Origin: Xenorhabdus budapestensis
Lineage (GTDB): Bacteria > Pseudomonadota > Gammaproteobacteria > Enterobacterales > Enterobacteriaceae
Direction: 5' to 3'
Length of the DNA: 64,000 bases
Assembly (NCBI RefSeq): GCF_002632465.1
Contig: NZ_NIBS01000001.1
Span: 384,581-448,580, forward strand
Shown here: positions 60,301 through 64,000 of the stretch, one piece after another
Layout: each line of letters opens with the position of its first letter
How positions within the stretch are numbered: the stretch's first letter is position 1
Notes under the pieces: generated by a model
Database searches by the model: none
The model's input: the letters and a program-made list of their open reading frames with translations, nothing else
Told to the model about the DNA's origin: nothing
Position numbers and translations under genes: made by a program

Positions 60301-62498
60301 CATTTGATGGTGCGGCACGCATTTCCGGCGTATTGCAAGATATTGCCAGCTCGCAAGGTTCATCGGATTGGCTGACAGTTCAGGATCAACAATGGTCCCT
60401 GGAAGGAGCGAAGAAGTATGTCAGCGATCTGTCAGGCCTCGATCTGACCAGCAGTGTCAAATATGAAACCCTGACTGAACTCAATACAGAGAACGAGCGT
60501 AGCAGTCGCGGCCTGAAAAATGATATCGAAAGTACCCTGAACAAGAAATACAACCAATGGTTGGGAGGGGCTGGTAATAAGCCTGAACCGGGAAGCCTCA
60601 GCCGGGCAGATAAGTTCCGGCAGGCAAATGAGAAACTGGCTTTCAACTTTGCCGTTGGTGGACAAGGTGCTGATATTCAGGTGACAACTGGCAACTGGAA
60701 CTTCATGTTTGGTGATAATATTCAATCGATACTGGATACCAATCTGGGTTCACTGTTTGGTTTGATGACTCAGCAATACACCTCAACAGGTATGGCAAAA
60801 ACCACCTTTACATTCAGTCCGACGGATCTGCCACGTCAGATCAAGAACAAGCTACTGGGAAATCTTGCTGGCGTCAGAGCTGATACTACATTGGCGGATA
60901 TCTTTGGTGTCGATTATACACCCGATGGACGCATTATTTCCCGTTCCGGTCAACCCGTGGATGGCGTTGCTATTCTGCGGGAAATGCTGGAGATCATTGG
61001 GGAATTCAGTGGTGATCAACTGAAAGCATTCACTGATCCCGACAAATTACTTGATAGCTTAAAAGCCGGGTTAAATACTGGTGCCGATGGCATTAAATCC
61101 TTCGCAGAAAGCCACGGATTGAAAGCAAAAGCTCCTGCTGACGCAGAGGAAGGCAAAATATCTCTGAGTGAAGGTAATAAACCGACCGAGCAAACCGAAG
61201 CTGAACAACCAGAACGTGCATTTGGGTTTAACGCTCTGAACCTGCCAAACCTGTTTGCGACTTTGTTCAATCAGAATAAACAGGCTGAGATGAAATCTCT
61301 GGTCACTAACCTGAAAGAGAACCTGACAGCCGATTTGTTGAACATGAAGGACAAAACTTTTGACTTCCTGCGCAACAGCGGTCATCTGCAAGGTGACGGT
61401 GATATTCACATCTCTTTCGGTAACTACAACTTTAACTGGAGTGGTGACGGTAAAGATCTTGGTGCATATCTGGGAGATAACAACAACGTCTGGGGCGGTC
61501 GTGGTGATGACGTCTTCTACTCTGTAGGAACCTCCAATATTTTCACGGGCGGTGAAGGTAATGACGTGGGAGTTCTGATGGGGCGTGAAAATATGATGTT
61601 TGGTGATATAGGCAATGACGTTGCTGTGTTGGCCGGACGCATTAACTACGCTTACATGGGGGATGGTAATGATCAGGTCTTTGCTTTCGGTGAAAACGGT
61701 GTGATTCAAGGTGGCAAAGGACGCGACTATATTGTGGCGTCTGGTAACTTCAACCATATTGATGCTGGTGAAGATCAGGATTATGTCGTCACTATTGGTA
61801 ATAACAATCAGGTGGATTTGGGAGAGGGTGACGACTTTGCGACCGTATTTGGTAACTATAACCGAATTGATGGCAACAGTGGCAGTAACTCTATCAAACT
61901 GATGGGATATCACGCGGTAATCAATGGTGGTACGGGTAATGATCATCTGATTGCCGATGTGGTTTCCAAGTTCAGCCAGTTTAATGGTGGTGATGGCGAT
62001 GATCTGCTGGTATTGGGTGGATATCAGAACCGCTTTAAGGGAGGAACAGGTGTCAATAGTTTTGTGGTCAGCGGGAATGTCATTGATAACGTGGTTGAAG
62101 ATATCAAACAAGGCGACAAAATCGTTTTCAACGATATCAACTGGCAAAGCTTGTGGTTCCAACGTAGTGGTTACGATTTGGTTCTGTTGACCAACCGCAA
62201 TGTCCGGGATAGTTCGGTACAGGGACAGTTTGAAACGATAGGCTCTGTGACCTTCAATAATTACTTTAATGGTAATCGTGCGGATATCATTACCCTGATG
62301 GGCGATAAAGATGCACAAGGCGAACGCGAATATAAAGCCCTTTCTGACAATGCTGTGGATACGTTGGTGCAGGCTATGAGCGGATTCTCCCCGAATATCG
62401 GTGCCAGTGGTTTTATTGACTCTTTTGATAGCCAGACGAAGTCAACCATCATCACTGCTTGGACTGATACGACAAACGGGAAGTCTAAACTGGCCTGA
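48351..62498 (+). CDS. rtxA: RtxA, MARTX multifunctional autoprocessing toxin
   Basis: 4715-residue secreted toxin whose repeat ends should form a pore and deliver effectors into eukaryotic cells. Order read from the sequence: glycine-rich N-terminal repeats (about 25-910); a carbohydrate-binding-like module (1025-1165, NGDFEQGSVGW); a coiled-coil region (1170-1490); DUF1/RDTND (about 1581-2080); RID, with candidate His2216 (GHAALQIG) and Cys2452 (GNCSSIVA); ABH alpha/beta hydrolase, with Ser2695 (GYSMGG) and His2805; MCF, with the RCD tripeptide at 2970-2972 and candidate triad Cys2971, His3083, Asp3102; a second C58-like peptidase, with Cys3272, His3412, Asp3431; CPD, with His3699 (VGHG) and Cys3744 (VGCSL); C-terminal repeats (about 3880-4570). 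ACD, ExoY and RRSP domains are not seen. AGGA precedes the ATG. Domain names follow the Vibrio vulnificus toxin; boundaries are approximate. No frameshift over 14 kb, so the toxin is probably functional. Confidence 0.95.
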   Translation: MGKSSNRSAEYFFTGKYEDDNDGNTIHAIGVGGVINAYGGNDYIVVGSIGATVNTTLGHDTVVGGAGYLNINDTSGFLTVKGGAGYATINKTHNGTVEFVGAAGGLQINHTGNDGAINYSGISGYNGITRKGVQGDIQFKGAGGGNVIKSNVTKGNVYFNGAGIANFIEHTSEFGNTEFNGAGGANVIIKKGKEGNLSFNGAGVANVLLHQGKHGDMEVNAGGAANVLIRVGDGRYLAHLLAIGNISIHKGNGNSRVSMGGGFNTHTQIGHGDAFWSAVGGANVLTKMGQGHISSILAGGANILTKIGEGDLEAGSFGGANIITHISSDSDASNPLSSDTKAIALGGANILTKKGKGNLSAVMGGGANVLTHVGDGTTSGIMLGGANILTKVGNGDTTGIMLGLGNALTHVGDGQTLGVMAAAGNIFTKVGDGDTIAAMLAVGNIFTHVGEGNAFAMMAGGGNIFTKVGNGDALALMLAFGNVFTHIGDGTSVALMIAKGNIATKAGNGDALAAMIGKANIFTQIGHGSTFAAMIGGANVLTKVGNGLTAALMVGKANIFTHVGEGTSIGLFAGTANIMTKVGDGTTLAAMFGKANVMTHVGDGLTGVLALGKANIVTKVGNDFLGVVAASEANVVTHVGEGTTAALLSGKGNVLTKVGDGTAVGLLVSKIGNIMTHVGDGTTVGFAKGEANIITKVGDGSGVNAVWGKANILTHYGDGDRYNFAKGEANIITKVGEGQEITVVQGQANIVTHVGNGDDYTGAWGKANAITKVGDGRNVVFAKGDANIVTQIGEGDSFNALWSQGNLVTKVGDGTQVTAAKGKGNIITTVGNGLSVAATHGDLNVNTKVGDGVSVNVAWGKFNVNTRVGDGLNISVMKGTGNANIRVGDGLNINASYARNNVAVQIGNGDFYSLAVAESNTQSNKLGALFDNIKQTLLGTAGSQGINYLVNGDEANTSGTHKGRGAIDLPEISSLNGFKLTEIDEVTSELHNNLKGSVSEVGTPDTDAIQNALSDEKHVYPNQVRNLITNGDFEQGSVGWLSTNGVEADFSAESYGLNKKGHGERVSELDTNTNTRIYQDINDLTEGESITVSFDFAKRTNISADNGMYVLWNGEIVFSVSAGDAVWSNKTLTLKAQEGINRLEFAGTGKSDGLGYVLDNIVAQSELSGSDIAKHVKQNKAARNALQDKEKAEADRQRLEQERDKQLTAVSGTQAQLENTDLDALETNGQSQRDSINDEAQAITKELMAQTKGLEVLNDHAEHHGQSGSQWRDQFAGGLLGNLQSQLDSAKETAQQQLERSQQASSERLGDMKDAVTKSESGVLKGEQNHQQSLQDIEKTRADIELREQEAIARMKQAEQASRDGKTAVQKAEQRGQHAVSAAEIKTAQVQSDAKGAKLDGNSLPNRTQATGNGLSVKGQSATYAGNAFETTVENHAEKANSHIDSDSSVETEEGLSMELQYLEEDLNELDDAKEALDRLQINAGVRIRKRHTDLNAQSEEIAQPSADSKVSDNISVNTSTGTSTDTSVSSMADMPVSSVRKEQKISGLDLSGLKALGEIQAEETQTQPEPAETSADPGAAIRAQKVADVYRWLDSDNDMVTENYIPVPGFERVDADIPDDLRQKMVNFVEGYLNGTENSVPEEQRSSLAKLFVDATIDYDWDKRVEFISRLEHYGYSFEPTHGDKSIVSFWSGKNFKQYRDILDAAQTDGKKVVYNIDVKGNSFAIELNKTLVRWGGIFLDSDNAQQNALQSVINASARSNTGFWSSVYATGSRDDVYVIAEGGLRLGNYFWNVELPVLRQLQREGLVGEIRLLDKAAKEYQGVPPDEIGRRLTEAGVSVKARFDLLSLKEQEKLLALNPDRYKPDTLIDLNIKTSAIDNLLNQALPFYGLRVERNLLVHESDDEEGFEVRPWPGKRDDGSENESFKTIIVQDQDDTAQIRAIERFILANYDNYAQLPDALHLVDDRIVSHDNGRTRILAEKVEGSWRYQPRTDLMSVSELQEAAYVKGKIRGDSYQNILDALRSYENVLQESKDYDLHTIEKLAALRHQVEGYLLGHPDSERAPTLKNLLSQINVRINESTTLAESTVESSGKGSFSELYNKLGNANLKDSKHLYIDEQGDFVTRGKSNIQIATKAESAEKAIEQVKASVTREYGQSVTEAVFSNLNTRDLAKDGKGIDVSGLKKIHQAIEQQLSPISATLFIWKPSDHSRLGHAALQIGHGRIEVSAENAGEFNEKNYVSWWPKGGKSTNISRIFDVSTSEHSDVRLRWRDLSQPAAQHDALALDIASEENDKFDTRKREKFIEELQVVQKGIDARFKDISEGFAMAALANPNLLKSAGIPEHISRPFMQQWEDSSIDMLEVGKRFAEALRTAAKRQTPELIEEDIVDVIRQFAEHELSNIQDFQASEPDQGRVFRINLAGLDAAAMQAEWHKISQNPDARYQLLTGNCSSIVARVLKAGGADQVIGHKWRPHFGVWTPTELFNYAQALQVAQVEHIVRKPNRLIGENLTEPGNSESKDKNKVLENVAIDNDGTPPREREPFNPIARFLNNELYGAKDARRNVNEDTQILLDHAVNNGTVDKVTLRGSAGRLTGYYHLSAQETEASTEQCITKKVVLFIHGSGSSAEEQAGAIQHHYQKQDIDLLAVNMRGYGSSDGHPSEKGLYQDARTMFHYLVNDRGIKPENIIIHGYSMGGPIAADLARYAEHSGQPVSGLLLDRPMPSMTKAITAHEVPNPAGITGVLAKAVNGQFSVEKNLQGISKQTPIMLLTDNEGLGAEGEKLRTKLKLSGYSVSGEHTFYGHEDSNRLIKQFARQIVTNLFDMQHQPDKPEILKDIWGELKNVGEVLKPQVNKAGITTHDIRTTEDFLAGYKQGHAKQIVDGFRSDMSIKQLADLLVKGNWSAEQKGALTWEIESRAVKVTFQDKAEKFNLLFRDVASTGIADAKASEQLAPQSLFLNLSNDGYGGRCDPLSKLVLVAKQLENDGQDGVARKLLEKMYSTAAVLSNPDLYSDTELANANKFLGSLAALHARNPMYETFIKVWEEKLEGERALTVNGVINKVTAANADGKSVLLELDVPGHAMSAWAKGSGENRVYGFYDPNVGIIEFSSVEKFGDYMTRFFGKTGLNMENSYKMPKNDAGEAVFYRVVVIDGGVLATYKPTHNVSMRDILDLNVFDETPMKARTETEITDVVKSPLKDNESAKTSLLEKALYSLFDAKSGGKELDEYSLHFNQGESLINNLKKLIPEIGDVRLTNGNHVESKEFLEGLCFALSARYMMEERVHGSGGGKKYMVWLMDAVKAYNDNTANKKSDINSVEASLLNQYRRQYIGSAIEDLLLIQYTQTQYLSDSQELEQKANEIYGGKLKDNGLTGKRIDWALKPDISGYEFEMDKLRNVNKTTYMSFMSENHAMAITVHKETTQTIWSFYDPNFGIKSFNNYENFRSFMDSFYKGIITGYKFGFPYRYEASKIPGQSFYVNYTAFEDGIITDYDGIWQQAREGEQPYVLRALKEQGKTFQLGSDVIGRVVDYRDDTVTLEVVVKRGQEVQKVQIDVESNNFKQAANLVQSNINKLVANSETSKLTLNAAGDISITDEVKSPLKDNLPEGVDRVVDNKNVASWERVTVTPQAEGSESRFDGQVIIQTENDPTVAKAAASLAGKHPDTSVVIQLDANGEYRVVYGEPAKLSGKLRWQIVGHGSDESTQHLTRMAGYSADELALKLKQFSINFKQAGTPEHISLVGCSLIRDDKRDGFARRFISALDGQGIRTTVSARSSEVAIDSIGRKHTRDAQEQWTHKLVDNKIVLGWNDKGEMETRSERIRRGISENDITLSRVGHSNVEVKPQGAIAENTETFHAPKQYDKVLQNNNAPNAASSNQHLSYSGNIQVQVGDGEFTVINWGTTNVGIKVGTGGFKSLAFGDNNVMVHIGHGDSKHSVDIAGYQAFEGAQLFVGNRNVSFNLGRSNDLIVMLEKSIPTPPLVNPFDGAARISGVLQDIASSQGSSDWLTVQDQQWSLEGAKKYVSDLSGLDLTSSVKYETLTELNTENERSSRGLKNDIESTLNKKYNQWLGGAGNKPEPGSLSRADKFRQANEKLAFNFAVGGQGADIQVTTGNWNFMFGDNIQSILDTNLGSLFGLMTQQYTSTGMAKTTFTFSPTDLPRQIKNKLLGNLAGVRADTTLADIFGVDYTPDGRIISRSGQPVDGVAILREMLEIIGEFSGDQLKAFTDPDKLLDSLKAGLNTGADGIKSFAESHGLKAKAPADAEEGKISLSEGNKPTEQTEAEQPERAFGFNALNLPNLFATLFNQNKQAEMKSLVTNLKENLTADLLNMKDKTFDFLRNSGHLQGDGDIHISFGNYNFNWSGDGKDLGAYLGDNNNVWGGRGDDVFYSVGTSNIFTGGEGNDVGVLMGRENMMFGDIGNDVAVLAGRINYAYMGDGNDQVFAFGENGVIQGGKGRDYIVASGNFNHIDAGEDQDYVVTIGNNNQVDLGEGDDFATVFGNYNRIDGNSGSNSIKLMGYHAVINGGTGNDHLIADVVSKFSQFNGGDGDDLLVLGGYQNRFKGGTGVNSFVVSGNVIDNVVEDIKQGDKIVFNDINWQSLWFQRSGYDLVLLTNRNVRDSSVQGQFETIGSVTFNNYFNGNRADIITLMGDKDAQGEREYKALSDNAVDTLVQAMSGFSPNIGASGFIDSFDSQTKSTIITAWTDTTNGKSKLA
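48420..51090 (+). repeat. N-terminal glycine-rich repeat array of RtxA
   Basis: Dozens of tandem units of about 20 residues (60 bp). Early units follow a GAGGANV-type pattern; from about 49140 they alternate LTKVGDG and LTHVGDG with variable interiors such as GIMLGGAN. In MARTX toxins this region is needed to pass or perforate the host membrane. High DNA similarity between units makes it prone to recombination and to assembly error. Confidence 0.9.
57921..57956 (+). repeat. direct repeat, left copy, bounding the second peptidase cassette
   Basis: 36-bp segment encoding ITDVVKSPLKDN. It matches the copy at 59130-59165 in 33 of 36 positions, with the last 25 bp identical. The copies are 1209 bp apart, exactly 403 codons, so recombination between them removes the intervening effector without a frameshift. 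Confidence 0.92.
59130..59165 (+). repeat. direct repeat, right copy, next to the CPD
   Basis: 36-bp segment encoding ITDEVKSPLKDN, second copy of 57921-57956. It directly precedes the autoprocessing protease domain, so its Leu residues are also candidate CPD cleavage points. Confidence 0.92.
61470..62070 (+). repeat. C-terminal calcium-binding-type RTX repeats of RtxA
   Basis: About ten units of about 18 residues such as GGRGDDVFYSVG, GGEGNDVGVLMG, GGDGDDLLVLGG (residues about 4375-4570). The GGxGxDxxx pattern binds calcium in RTX proteins and folds after export. An uncleaved C-terminal secretion signal for the RtxB/D/E-TolC system should follow. Confidence 0.88.
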
Positions 62499-62552
62499 TG
62501 GCGGACAGCATTCTGACGTTTAAAATTTCTAATAACAATTTTAATTAATAGC

Positions 62553-62580
62553 AGCGGCCCACAACAGAGTGGGCCGCTTT
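62553..62580 (+). terminator. terminator of the rtx toxin operon
   Basis: Perfect 10-bp stem AGCGGCCCAC (62553-62562) and GTGGGCCGCT (62569-62578) with loop AACAGA, followed by TTAGTTGT. Strong GC stem 54 bp past the rtxA stop; the T-tract is weak. Confidence 0.8.
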
Positions 62581-62622
62581 AGTTGTCACTCTTAAACCAC
62601 CTCCTATGGAGGTGGTGATCGT

Positions 62623-62646
62623 TCCTGTGGGGCTTTGCCCGCAGGA
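62623..62646 (+). promoter_or_regulatory. leader hairpin before the IS200 transposase
   Basis: TCCTGTGGG and CCCGCAGGA pair (one T-G wobble) around GCTTTG, between the left end and the tnpA start. IS200 elements are known to carry leader hairpins that stop read-through transcription or hide the start; this one is in the right place for that. Confidence 0.45.
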
Positions 62647-62702
62647 CGCTCATGCTAAATACTTCCTCAGTTTGTTACCAGCAAATCAAAGGAGTAAATA
62701 GC

Positions 62703-63149
62703 ATGAGCAGATATGAATCGGCTTCACATGTATTTTATCGTTGTCAGTATCACCTTGTCTGGACACCGAAGTACAGATACAAAATCCTCAAAGGAAATTT
62801 AGGTAAAGAGCTTTATCGAAGCATCTATGTCTATTGCAGCATGAAGAAATGTACGGTTATAGAGCTAAACGTGCAAATAGATCATGTGCACTTAGTCGTT
62901 AGAACGCCCCCGAGCTTGAGTGTTTCAGAACTAATGGGATTTGTGAAAGGGCGGACAGCCATAAGGCTGTTCGCAAAATTTCCGTATCTGAGAAAGAAAA
63001 AATTATGGGGTAACCACTTCTGGCAAAGAGGATATTTTGTGGATTCGGTAGGAGCCAATGAAGAAATTATTCGCAGATATGTGCGGTACCAGGACAAAGT
63101 AGCCAAAGAAGAGGCAGAAAGACAAATACAGCTGGGGCTGGAAGAATAG
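62703..63149 (+). CDS. tnpA: TnpA, IS200-type Y1 transposase
   Basis: Single-strand DNA transposase that cuts and joins with a catalytic tyrosine. The start at 62703 (MSRYESASHVFYRC) has AAGGAG upstream; the open frame begins 17 codons earlier without a ribosome site. 148 residues carry the HUH metal motif as His61-Val-His63 (QIDHVHLVV) and the candidate nucleophile Tyr126 (IIRRYVRYQ). Intact, so the element may be active. Confidence 0.92.
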   Translation: MSRYESASHVFYRCQYHLVWTPKYRYKILKGNLGKELYRSIYVYCSMKKCTVIELNVQIDHVHLVVRTPPSLSVSELMGFVKGRTAIRLFAKFPYLRKKKLWGNHFWQRGYFVDSVGANEEIIRRYVRYQDKVAKEEAERQIQLGLEE

Positions 63150-63230
63150 TGTTTAAGCCCCCTTTTAGGGGGCCGCGTCAAAGCCGCCTTCTATGAAGGC
63201 GGATTTTTACCTGCTGGCAAACATCCTTTC

Positions 63231-63836
63231 TCAATCACCATTCACCTGTTTTTGCATTAATTGATTTATCAAATTCAAGACACTCAGTAAGCAATAACGC
63301 TGTTCTGACGTTAAACGCAGGTAACGACGAGCCGCCGGGAGACGGCTGACGATTTCAGAAGCAGCAAAATGCCCAATTTCGCAACGCCATTTTCCTTCTC
63401 TGATTTGCAGGCTACATGATCGAAAGTCGAGCTCTTCTAAGGTCTGCCGGATAACAGGGTATTGCTCTAGTTGCTCAATCAATTTGCAGCCATCTTTCTG
63501 TTTTGAGAAGAAACGTATCTGTTTTTTGCGCAGGCTACCTCCCGTTTTCACTTGTATCTCTGCATTCAAAAGCTGATTTATCGTTCCTGAAACAGAAAAT
63601 TGTGTGTAAACAATAAATGCCATAAACAGAGTTTTTACCCTTTCGTTTACACATATTGTCAATTGTTCTTCTGGTTTGATGAGCAGCTCATCCGGCCTTG
63701 TTCTCGCATAGTGATAGGGTTGAAGATCTCTCTCCAGCCTGTTGAGTGTCAGTCCCGCCTGATAAGTGGCAGGCAGACGCTGCTTATTGATTTTTTGCCA
63801 GAAGGAGACCTTAGGAGAGGTTGCGTAATGGCTCAA
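63231..63836 (-). CDS. hypothetical protein (TTG start), possibly DUF3156-like
   Basis: 201 residues that I cannot assign with confidence; the pattern LNRLERDLQPY near the N-terminus faintly recalls DUF3156 proteins. No signal peptide or clear membrane helix is seen beyond a short hydrophobic stretch (TLFMAFIVYTQFSV). Basic and Gln/Leu-rich. The TTG at 63836 is well supported by AAGGAG seven bases upstream. It overlaps the end of the next gene by 26 bp, so both are probably one operon. Confidence 0.7.
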   Translation of the reverse strand: MSHYATSPKVSFWQKINKQRLPATYQAGLTLNRLERDLQPYHYARTRPDELLIKPEEQLTICVNERVKTLFMAFIVYTQFSVSGTINQLLNAEIQVKTGGSLRKKQIRFFSKQKDGCKLIEQLEQYPVIRQTLEELDFRSCSLQIREGKWRCEIGHFAASEIVSRLPAARRYLRLTSEQRYCLLSVLNLINQLMQKQVNGD

Positions 63837-64000
63837 GTTTAATCTCCTTCAATTCAGTTTCAGAGAAAGTTTTAGACAGAATTAATTCCACATCGACAGG
63901 CTTGAACGGGTTGACTTTTTGCACAAATATTGTCCATATCAACGCATAGCTCGCTGTTAAACCGAGCATAATTAGGAACGGAATATAAATATCGGCTTTG
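63811..64000 (-). CDS. C-terminal part of an unknown membrane protein (cut by the window edge)
   Basis: The frame read leftward from 63999 ends at a TAA at 63811-63813. The visible 62 residues start with a hydrophobic helix (IYIPFLIMLGLTASYALIWTIFV) and end in an acidic/basic tail (LILSKTFSETELKEIKLEPL). Its 3' end carries the ribosome site of the following gene. The rest lies outside the window, so no family can be named. Confidence 0.6.
   Translation of the reverse strand, partial: KADIYIPFLIMLGLTASYALIWTIFVQKVNPFKPVDVELILSKTFSETELKEIKLEPLRNLS

Larger units (their letters stand above)
62590..63210 (+). mobile_element. IS200-type insertion sequence
   Basis: Single-gene element of the IS200/IS605 family (Y1 transposase, no tnpB). 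The ends carry subterminal hairpins with the same TAT loop, as used by TnpA: left ACCACCTCC-TAT-GGAGGTGG (62596-62616) and right CCGCCTTC-TAT-GAAGGCGG (63184-63202). There are no inverted terminal repeats and no target duplication, as expected. Outer limits are approximate. It sits between the rtxA terminator and the next gene, without breaking a gene I recognise. Confidence 0.82.

Noticed and set aside
61071-62318. 415-codon minus-strand frame under the C-terminal repeats of rtxA
   Set aside because: It is the complement of the glycine/aspartate repeat DNA; long antisense frames arise from such repetitive coding sequence. No start signals or family features.

Overview
The window reads as chromosome of a Gram-negative enterobacterium of the order Enterobacterales, most likely Photorhabdus (Xenorhabdus is the main alternative). 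Reasons: moderately AT-rich DNA, proteins close to Escherichia coli homologues in near-E. coli order over the first ~35 kb, and then a large MARTX (RtxA-type) toxin locus of the kind known from Photorhabdus and Vibrio. The genus call is inference from gene content.

Layout. 1-10.1 kb (minus strand): the cell-elongation and envelope cluster rlpA, rodA, mrdA, rlmH, rsfS, nadD, holA, lptE, leuS. 10.3-13.4 kb: gltIJKL, the glutamate/aspartate ABC importer, with a terminator between gltI and gltJ in the position of the SroC sRNA. 13.9-19.5 kb: lnt, corC, ybeY, ybeZ, miaB. 19.7-22.4 kb: ubiF, a higBA toxin-antitoxin pair and a five-gene tRNA operon (Met-Leu-Gln-Met-Gln) with a stringent-type promoter. 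22.5-33.2 kb: amino-sugar use (nagC, nagA, nagB divergent from nagE), glnS and a secreted family-20 chitobiase. 33.3-34.9 kb: fur, fldA, ybfE.

E. coli-like synteny stops after ybfE. From 35.1 kb to the right end lies accessory DNA: a TetR regulator with an RND efflux pump and adaptor under a perfect 28-bp palindromic operator, a GlxA-type AraC regulator, a type I secretion operon (rtxB-rtxD-rtxE, minus strand) and, divergently, rtxH-rtxC-rtxA. RtxA is a 4715-residue MARTX toxin: glycine-rich N-terminal repeats, a lectin-like module, coiled coils, an effector block and C-terminal calcium-binding-type repeats. The effectors I can read are DUF1/RDTND, RID, ABH, MCF and a second C58-like cysteine peptidase, followed by the autoprocessing cysteine protease (CPD). 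An IS200-type element follows the toxin terminator, then two unrecognised genes at the right edge.

Most notable observation: the second C58-like effector (about 403 codons) is bounded by an in-frame direct repeat (36 bp, 33 identical, the last 25 perfect) encoding the linker KSPLKDN. Its distal half is much more AT-rich than the flanking DNA. It looks like an exchangeable effector cassette; exact loss by recombination would leave the toxin in frame. The rtxBDE products should build the export machine together with a TolC encoded elsewhere; RtxC should acylate the toxin.
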